Positions 6,879-11,745 of a stretch of DNA of 11,745 nucleotides are shown piece after piece. Positions within the stretch are counted from its first letter, which is position 1. Each line of letters begins with the position of its first letter. A program made the translations under genes and the position numbers. Under the pieces are notes generated by a model, which was given only the letters and a program-made list of their open reading frames with translations, had not been told where the DNA came from and searched no databases. Source of the DNA: CFX5 sp964568485 (GTDB lineage Bacteria; Chloroflexota; Anaerolineae; Caldilineales; Caldilineaceae); contig CAZMRA010000158.1 of assembly GCA_964568485.1 (NCBI GenBank), positions 1 to 11,745 on the forward strand. The letters are read 5' to 3'.

Positions 6879-8010
6879 CCATTTGGTGATAGATGTCCAG
6901 CGTGGCGGCGGCTGTCCGCTGCCAACTAAATTGCTGGGCTCGTTGCAATCCGCGCGTGCGCAACTCTGCTCGTAATTCTGCTTGGGTGCTCAAGCTGTGT
7001 AAACTTTGGGCCAAGGTGTCGACATCAGTCGCTGGGAAGGTCCATGCTGCATCTCCCGCCACCTCCACCAAGCTACCCGCATCGCTGCAGATCACCGGTG
7101 TGCCACATGCCATCGCTTCGAGCACAGGCAAGCCAAAGCCTTCCAAGAAACTGGGGTAGACAAAAAATTCCGCCGCTCGATACCACTGCGGTAAGTCGGC
7201 TTCGGGAATAAAGCCCGGGAAGATGACTTGCTCGGTCAAGCCCAGGGCCGCCGTCTCTGTAAAAATCTGTTCGTAATCCCAGCCTTTGCCGCCTGCCAAC
7301 ACCAGTTTGATCGCCTGCTCCTCGCGCGCGGCGCGACTTTGCCATTGGGCATAAGCACGCAGTAGCGTGAGCAAATTTTTGCGTGGTTCCAGTGTGCCCA
7401 AATAGAGGATAAACCGCTCGGGCAGCGCGTGGGCTTGGCGAAACGTGACTGTTTCCGCTGCGTCACCGGGCTGAAAATGGGCGTCAACTCCATTAGGGAC
7501 CACTGTGATCTTGGTGGCGGGTGTGGCAAAAAAGGCCATCACATCGTCGGCCGTTTGCTGGCTGACGGTGATCACATGGCGCGCCCGGTGAACACTCGCT
7601 TGACACAAACGAGCGAGATAAAATCGCTTGGTCGGCGATAGTTTTTCTGGCATGCGCAAAAAACTTAAATCGTGCACAGTGACGATCCCTGGTGTCGTTG
7701 TTGTCAGCGGTAGGACGTTGACCAATCCATGCACGAGATCGGCCTTGAGTTGCCTTAACTGAAACGGGATGACGGCTTGTTCCCAGGCAATGCGCAGCAA
7801 TGGTTGTTGCAGCAGCGCGGGCCCACGGGCAATGTGAACCCCCTCGGTTTGAAAGATGGGATCACTGATCAACGCCGTCAACTGGAACTCGGTTCCCTGC
7901 CTGATTTGCCGCCCCAATTGTTCGATCAAGCGGCGGCTGTAGGTACTGACGCCGGCACTCCGATAACTTTGGGTAGTATTGAGCAGATGTGCAGCCAGGG
8001 CAACGTGCAT
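6874..8010 (-). CDS. GT4-family glycosyltransferase
   Basis: This 378-residue retaining glycosyltransferase has the GT-B fold. The N-terminal acceptor domain shows the loop YRSAGVSTYSRRL (16-28) and IVTVHDLSF (109-117), and the linker ends at ITVVPNGVD (168-176). The donor domain has LYLGTLEPRKN (202-212), LVLAGGKGWDY, and the EX7E-type motif with Glu290 and Glu298 in EGFGLPVLEAMACGTPVI. These features are typical of mannosyl- and related transferases that use GDP- or UDP-sugars in polysaccharide and glycolipid synthesis; the specific sugar is not readable. No membrane segment is seen, so it should act at the cytoplasmic face. Its ATG overlaps the TAA of the upstream GT4 gene (TAATG), with GAGGGA just before, which indicates translational coupling. 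Length is normal for the family. Confidence 0.95.
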   Translation of the reverse strand: MHVALAAHLLNTTQSYRSAGVSTYSRRLIEQLGRQIRQGTEFQLTALISDPIFQTEGVHIARGPALLQQPLLRIAWEQAVIPFQLRQLKADLVHGLVNVLPLTTTTPGIVTVHDLSFLRMPEKLSPTKRFYLARLCQASVHRARHVITVSQQTADDVMAFFATPATKITVVPNGVDAHFQPGDAAETVTFRQAHALPERFILYLGTLEPRKNLLTLLRAYAQWQSRAAREEQAIKLVLAGGKGWDYEQIFTETAALGLTEQVIFPGFIPEADLPQWYRAAEFFVYPSFLEGFGLPVLEAMACGTPVICSDAGSLVEVAGDAAWTFPATDVDTLAQSLHSLSTQAELRAELRTRGLQRAQQFSWQRTAAATLDIYHQMG

Positions 8011-9146
8011 TACCCATTCCCTCTGGCTGACTGACCAGCACGCGTTGACCCCAGCGCAAGGAGCCGTTCGTACACCGCAACAGTCCGCTCGGCCACACTG
8101 GCCATCGTGAAGTGAGCTAATACACGCTCCCGCCCCAGCTTACCCAAGCGCTGCCGCTCATCGGGGTAGTCTATGAGCCGTTGCAGGTGTGCCTGCAAGG
8201 CGGCAACATCCTCCTCGGCAAAGATCAGCCCCGCCTCGCCAACTACGTGCGGGATCTCGCCCGAATCACTGCCGATCACGGGGACGCCGCAGGCCATCGC
8301 TTCTACGAGCACCCGGCCAAATTGTTCTTTCCAGGTGCGGGTTGTGCGACTGGGCAACACAAATAGATCAAGCGTCTGGTAAAAATCGGGCATTTCCTCA
8401 CTGCTCAGCCGGCCCACCCAATCAATACGGTGAGCAATGCCTAAGGTACTCGCCAGTTGCCGCAAAGCTGGCTCGGCTTGGCCTGCCCCCGCCAGGCGCA
8501 GTTGCCATTCGCCGGTCAATCGGGCGCAGGCCTGCAACAATAGATCAATCCCCTTTTCTGGCAACAATCCGCCGGCGTATCCAATCCGCACCGGGCCCGG
8601 ATTGGGGGCCGGCGCTGGCTTGAACTGATTGGGATCCACGCCGAATTGGGGGATGATGGCAATTTCGCCGCGATACCCTTTCTGGCGCAGCACTTCGGCA
8701 GCCGCTTGATTCCCCGCAATTGCCAACGGGGTGTGGCGATAATTGCTCTGTTCGAACCAGCGGAAGGGTGGGGGATAGGTGCGCTGAAGATTTTGCCAGG
8801 TAAAGAATGTGCTGGTAATTGACAACCGGCTTGCTGCTTGCAAGCCCAACCAAGTGGCTAAATTGTACGGCTCTTCGTCAAAATGCAACAATTGCGGCCG
8901 TAGCTTGCGCAGCTCTTGGGCCAGAGTGGGGTAATAATGGATATGGAAGTTGCCATTAAAGCGGAGGGGGATTGTGCGCAAATTGTAGCCTTGCGTGTGA
9001 CGTAGCGTGGCTTCTTGCCGGCCTCGGCGATCGTCCCAGCGGGGCGGGATCAGTACAGTTAGATCGACCCCACGCTGGGCAATCTCTTCAGCTTTCCGTT
9101 GATAGGCACCGACCACGAGTGCCTTGCTCACCATAACAACACGCAT
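8010..9146 (-). CDS. GT4-family glycosyltransferase
   Basis: This is a second GT4 enzyme of 378 residues counted from the MRVVMVSK start. The acceptor domain carries LLHFDEEPYNLATWLGL (about 86-102) and ITSTFFTWQN. The donor domain has IGYAGGLLPEKGIDLLL (about 188-204), RLAGAG, and the EX7E-type pair Glu274 and Glu282 in EQFGRVLVEAMACGVPVIGSDSGEIPHVVG. Its donor domain resembles common polysaccharide-cluster GT4 enzymes and is clearly different from its neighbour, so the two are not a recent duplication. Starts at 9182 (TTG) and 9155 (ATG) are also in frame; I prefer ATG 9146 because the first Rossmann strand begins right there. There is no good ribosome binding site at any of these. It probably shares a transcript with the lipid kinase gene 66 bases upstream and the coupled GT4 gene downstream. 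Substrate unknown. Confidence 0.93.
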   Translation of the reverse strand: MRVVMVSKALVVGAYQRKAEEIAQRGVDLTVLIPPRWDDRRGRQEATLRHTQGYNLRTIPLRFNGNFHIHYYPTLAQELRKLRPQLLHFDEEPYNLATWLGLQAASRLSITSTFFTWQNLQRTYPPPFRWFEQSNYRHTPLAIAGNQAAAEVLRQKGYRGEIAIIPQFGVDPNQFKPAPAPNPGPVRIGYAGGLLPEKGIDLLLQACARLTGEWQLRLAGAGQAEPALRQLASTLGIAHRIDWVGRLSSEEMPDFYQTLDLFVLPSRTTRTWKEQFGRVLVEAMACGVPVIGSDSGEIPHVVGEAGLIFAEEDVAALQAHLQRLIDYPDERQRLGKLGRERVLAHFTMASVAERTVAVYERLLALGSTRAGQSARGNG

Positions 9147-9177
9147 CCGGCCCATTATCGCGCTGTGTATCGCTGTA

Positions 9178-9210
9178 ACCAAATAGCCAGTGCGCTCGAG
9201 CTATTTCGGT
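9178..9210 (-). repeat. Inverted repeat directly after the lipid kinase stop codon
   Basis: AAATAGC (9181-9187) and GCTATTT (9200-9206) pair perfectly; ACC (9178-9180) and GGT (9208-9210) can extend the stem past one bulged base to 10 bp. On the minus strand the structure starts three bases after the kinase stop. No T-run follows, so it is not a standard terminator; an mRNA-processing or stabilising hairpin inside the operon is possible. Confidence 0.4.
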
Positions 9211-9212
9211 GG

Positions 9213-10163
9213 CTATGGCACCACGACTGGTTGCGGCGTCCAAACCTGAATCGCGGCTGGTAAGACTTTGCAATGAATGGGAACCTTGCCTAAAAGTTCT
9301 CCATCAAATTGGGCGCTCTGCGGCGGCGTACTCTCGAGATGGACTTCTTTGGCTTGCCAATGGAGCAATGTCTGCTGGATCTGATCGGGGGCCAGGTCAC
9401 TTGGGGGTGCAGTAGGCTCGGGCGCAATCTGCTTCAGGCCGGTGATGCTGCCGAGAATATCGAAGAGCGAACGCAAGCTTGCTTGCTGCACGATGATCAC
9501 ATCCAGGAGTCCATCGCTGATATCAACATCGGGCAACAGATTGACTCCCGCTTGCCCCAAATTGCCCGAATTGGCGATCAAACAAGTCAGCCCGTCGGTC
9601 TCGATCTCTTTGCCGTCGATGGTCAGCTGATAGTGCGAGATGGTTGGTTGTGTGAGATTCTGCACTGCCGACCAGAGATAAGCAAAGACGCCAAAACGGT
9701 TTTTAAGTTCGCGATCGGCTTGTTCGACCATGTCGGCCTCAAAGCCGACGCCGACCCGCAGTACAAAATGATGACCGTTGACTTCGCCCATGTCGATGGC
9801 GCGGAGGATGCTATCTACCCCACAGGCGACTCGGCACGCCTGCGCCAAGTCCGTAGGAATGCCTAATTCGACCGACATCACATTGGCCGTCCCCCCCGGC
9901 AGGATCGCCAGCGGTGTATTGGTACCAATCAGGCCACTGGCCACCTCGGCGACCGTTCCATCACCCCCGTAGGCAGCGACGACATCGGCCCCTTCCTCTG
10001 CAGCTTGGCGGGCTTGCGCATAGGCATCGCCCGCCTTTTTGGTGATTGAGATATTCCAATCAACATCACATTCCCGAAAAACCGAATTGAAGGTGCCGAG
10101 TAATGGCACATCTTGCCCGGCCGCGGGGTTCACGACAATGTGGATCCGGCGTTGTGGAGACAC
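9213..10163 (-). CDS. Diacylglycerol kinase-family lipid kinase (DgkB/YegS type)
   Basis: The 316-residue protein is a soluble lipid kinase of the DAGK catalytic family, which phosphorylates diacylglycerol or a related lipid with ATP at the membrane surface. The N-terminal domain shows VNPAAGQ (11-17), the nucleotide motif GGDGT (66-70) and LPGGTANV (88-95). The C-terminal beta-sandwich has PDVDISDGLLDV (211-222) and QFDGEL (285-290), where the Glu of DGE (Glu289) matches the catalytic base of DgkB-type enzymes. A Pro-rich insert lies around 247-262. The start is GTG at 10163, backed by GGAGAAGGA about 9 bases upstream. It is the first gene of the minus-strand group. With two glycosyltransferases downstream it may recycle diacylglycerol to phosphatidic acid or phosphorylate a glycolipid precursor; the exact substrate is inference. 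Confidence 0.93.
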   Translation of the reverse strand: MSPQRRIHIVVNPAAGQDVPLLGTFNSVFRECDVDWNISITKKAGDAYAQARQAAEEGADVVAAYGGDGTVAEVASGLIGTNTPLAILPGGTANVMSVELGIPTDLAQACRVACGVDSILRAIDMGEVNGHHFVLRVGVGFEADMVEQADRELKNRFGVFAYLWSAVQNLTQPTISHYQLTIDGKEIETDGLTCLIANSGNLGQAGVNLLPDVDISDGLLDVIIVQQASLRSLFDILGSITGLKQIAPEPTAPPSDLAPDQIQQTLLHWQAKEVHLESTPPQSAQFDGELLGKVPIHCKVLPAAIQVWTPQPVVVP

Positions 10164-10318
10164 AGTTGGCTTCCTTCTCCAAACCTATGATAGACTGAAT
10201 TCCGAACCTGGAGTGCTGGATGAGTCTATGCCTGTCGTACTGATTCGAGCATCTCACTTGTTTTCAGGAATAGACATGAGCAGGTAATGCAAATAACAGA
10301 TACTCTGTTTTGGAGGCG

Positions 10319-10374
10319 TTGTCAAGCTACATTTTTTTCATAAGTTGGCGATTCGTCGCTGTTGTCGCGACGAA
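10319..10374 (+). promoter_or_regulatory. Candidate promoter and 5' hairpin upstream of the PdxH-family gene
   Basis: TTGTCA (10319-10324) and TAAGTT (10341-10346) are 16 bases apart and form a weak promoter candidate. Directly after it, TTCGTCGC (10352-10359) and GCGACGAA (10367-10374) make a perfect 8-bp hairpin with a seven-base loop, ending 16 bases before the ATG and next to GGGTGAG. If transcription starts near 10352, the mRNA would begin with this hairpin. The rest of the 227-base divergent gap shows nothing I can name. Confidence 0.3.
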
Positions 10375-10390
10375 CGATGGGTGAGCCCTG

Positions 10391-11026
10391 ATGAGCGTAA
10401 GCAACATTTCGACAGCGTTGCCGCCTTTGCGTGCAGACGCATTGCCATCTGAACCGTGGTCGCTCTTTGCCGATTGGTTACAGGCTGCGCAAGCTGCGGT
10501 TTCCCGCGTGGAAGCCACAGCCATGACGCTGGCCACGGTCGATGAACGGGGGCGCCCCGCCGCCCGGGTGGTGATGATGCGCAGTTATGACCAGCGTGGC
10601 CTCTGTTTTTACACCCATTATGAGAGCCGGAAAGGGCGCGAATTGGCGCAAAATCCCTATGCCGCCGCAGTCTTTTGGTGGAGCGCGCTGGGGCGGCAGA
10701 TCCGCTGTGAGGGATGCGTCGAACCCTTGAGCGTCGCCGAAGCGGACGCCTTTTTTCAGACGCGGCCGTATGAGAATCAGTTGGCGACCTGGCTCGCACC
10801 GCAGAGTCAAGTGATCGCCAATCGTGAACAGTTGGAACGGGAATGGCAGCAGTTGCAAACCCAGTATGCCAACCAGAGCCCGCCGCGGCCGGCCAACTGG
10901 GGTGGCTATCGCTTGATTCCCGAGAGTTTCGAATTTTGGCAACAAGCGGCCGACCAGTTGCATGATCGCTTCCGCTATACGCGTCAACCTGACGGTCACT
11001 GGCTGCGTGAACAGTTAGCCCCATAA
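10391..11026 (+). CDS. pdxH: PdxH-family FMN oxidase (pyridoxamine 5'-phosphate oxidase-like)
   Basis: PdxH oxidises pyridoxine and pyridoxamine 5'-phosphate to pyridoxal 5'-phosphate using FMN and oxygen. This 211-residue protein spans the whole family, with a split-barrel FMN domain and the C-terminal dimerisation segment NWGGYRLIPESFEFWQ. From memory it aligns to E. coli PdxH without gaps over the core at an offset of 8. FMN contacts are kept: Arg59, Tyr74-Thr75, Arg80-Lys81, Gln103, Gln138-Ser139, Trp183, Arg193. Substrate contacts differ: E. coli Lys72, Tyr129, Ser137 and Arg197 are Arg64, Phe121, Asn129 and Gln189; Arg125 and His191 are kept. The N-terminal Arg-x-x-Tyr segment is also missing. 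It may be a divergent PdxH or a related oxidase (PhzG is a known homologue acting on another substrate). GGGTGAG sits five bases before the ATG. The helicase gene follows after 15 bases. Confidence 0.93.
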   Translation: MSVSNISTALPPLRADALPSEPWSLFADWLQAAQAAVSRVEATAMTLATVDERGRPAARVVMMRSYDQRGLCFYTHYESRKGRELAQNPYAAAVFWWSALGRQIRCEGCVEPLSVAEADAFFQTRPYENQLATWLAPQSQVIANREQLEREWQQLQTQYANQSPPRPANWGGYRLIPESFEFWQQAADQLHDRFRYTRQPDGHWLREQLAP

Positions 11027-11041
11027 TCCCGTAGATCTGCT

Positions 11042-11745
11042 ATGGCCTTGAACGATCTGCTGCGCGAACTGCGCAACGATACGCAATGGATGGCAAATGT
11101 GATGGCTTGGCGCACGCAACCGGCCTTCGCTGGGCGCTATGCTGCGATCCCGCCGGAGCTCTCGGCGCCCTTGCGGGCCGCGCTGCACCAAGCGGGTATC
11201 GAACAGCTCTATTCGCATCAGGCCGAGGCGGTCTCGTTAGCCCTCCAACAGCAAGATCTGGCCATTGTCACCCCGACGGCGAGCGGCAAAACACTCTGTT
11301 ATCTCCTGCCCATCTTCCAAACGCTGCTCCAGGATCCAACTGCGCGGGCTTTGTGCCTTTTCCCCACCAAAGCCTTGGCGCATGATCAGCTCGATGAAAT
11401 GCAGCAATGGCGCAACGCAATTGTGGATCAGTTGCCCGCTGGTGTGCAGCCGCCCAATTTCACCCTCGCCGCCTATGATGGCGACACCCCGACCGCGGAG
11501 CGGGCCGCCATTCGCAAAAGCGCGGGGGTGATCCTGAGCAACCCCGATATGCTCCACAGCGGCATTTTGCCCTATCACATCGGATGGGCGGAGTTCTTTG
11601 CCGGGCTGCGCTACGTGGTGCTCGATGAGATGCACACCTATCGCGGCGTGTTCGGGAGCCATGTGGCCAATGTGCTGCGCCGCCTGCGTCGCATCTGCGC
11701 CCATTATGGCAGCCAGCCGCGGCTGATCGCCGCCAGTGCCACCAT
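11042..11745 (+). CDS. mrfA: MrfA/YprA-type DEAD/DEAH DNA helicase, N-terminal part
   Basis: The frame runs open from ATG 11042 to the window edge and gives 234 residues. They cover the first RecA-like domain of a superfamily 2 helicase: YSHQ (57-60), Walker A TPTASGKT (77-84), FPTKALAHDQ (107-116), YDGDTP (145-150), SNPDMLHSGILP (166-177), the DEMH box (195-198), TYRGVFGSHVANVLRRL (199-215) and SAT (232-234). The GVFGSHVANV stretch and N-terminal layout closely match MrfA (YprA) of Bacillus, a 3'-5' DNA helicase for repair of mitomycin-type damage, related to fungal Hrq1. The second RecA domain and the C-terminal Cys cluster expected for this family lie outside. DEMH replaces the more usual DELH/DEVH, a mild change. 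The start lacks a clear ribosome binding site; the short gap after the PdxH-like gene suggests co-transcription. Confidence 0.93.
   Translation, partial: MALNDLLRELRNDTQWMANVMAWRTQPAFAGRYAAIPPELSAPLRAALHQAGIEQLYSHQAEAVSLALQQQDLAIVTPTASGKTLCYLLPIFQTLLQDPTARALCLFPTKALAHDQLDEMQQWRNAIVDQLPAGVQPPNFTLAAYDGDTPTAERAAIRKSAGVILSNPDMLHSGILPYHIGWAEFFAGLRYVVLDEMHTYRGVFGSHVANVLRRLRRICAHYGSQPRLIAASAT

Noticed and set aside
6874..9146. The two GT4 genes as a tandem duplication
   Set aside because: They share only the usual GT4 donor motifs; the acceptor domains and linkers are unlike each other.
9309..9866. Plus-strand open frame of about 185 codons opposite the lipid kinase
   Set aside because: The minus strand encodes GGDGT, PGGTAN and DGE motifs in one frame; the plus frame resembles no family.
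10338..11024. Long open minus-strand frame (about 228 codons) opposite the PdxH-like gene
   Set aside because: It is low-complexity, Arg/Ser-rich antisense sequence; the plus-strand protein matches a known family from end to end.
11237..11704. Minus-strand open frame of about 155 codons opposite the helicase
   Set aside because: The plus-strand frame carries all helicase motifs in order; the antisense frame is an effect of GC-rich codons.

Overview
The window looks like chromosomal DNA of a free-living bacterium, most likely a member of the Chloroflexota (Chloroflexia-like). This placement is an impression from protein style: an S41 peptidase with a TVGTGTV motif, an MGDG-synthase-type glycosyltransferase, glycosyltransferase genes among single metabolic genes, and mid-50s GC that rises towards the right end. 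It was not tested by a search. I see no tRNA, rRNA, insertion sequence, CRISPR array or phage gene.

Layout. The 3' tail of an unidentified plus-strand gene (1-92) meets a membrane-anchored S41 peptidase homologue on the minus strand (165-1436), with a strong bidirectional terminator hairpin between them. A gene-free divergent region of 544 bases follows, holding an extended -10 promoter and a small palindrome. It leads into an orphan OmpR-type response regulator (1981-2724) and its terminator. A minus-strand alpha/beta hydrolase (2859-3677) faces the regulator. A divergent intergenic region with a leader hairpin then precedes a plus-strand GT28 glycosyltransferase of the MGDG-synthase type (3974-5092).

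From 5120 to 10163 all genes are on the minus strand. Transcription runs from a lipid kinase of the diacylglycerol kinase family (9213-10163) through two GT4 glycosyltransferases (8010-9146 and 6874-8010, overlapping by one base). After a terminator and a new promoter region comes a large polyprenyl-phosphate sugar-phosphate transferase (5120-6637). Together with the GT28 enzyme these genes suggest a cell-envelope locus making glycolipids and/or an exported polysaccharide; the actual product is not visible here. The right end turns to the plus strand with a PdxH-family flavin oxidase (10391-11026) and, 15 bases later, the N-terminal third of an MrfA/YprA-type DNA-repair helicase that runs off the window.

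The most interesting signals are two enzymes whose folds look intact but whose catalytic or substrate residues are changed. The S41 homologue keeps its serine but lacks the general-base lysine and two other active-site residues. The PdxH homologue keeps every FMN residue I can align but has changed most pyridoxal-phosphate-contacting positions. Several intergenic inverted repeats (3912-3945, 6779-6809, 9178-9210, 10352-10374) could be regulatory.
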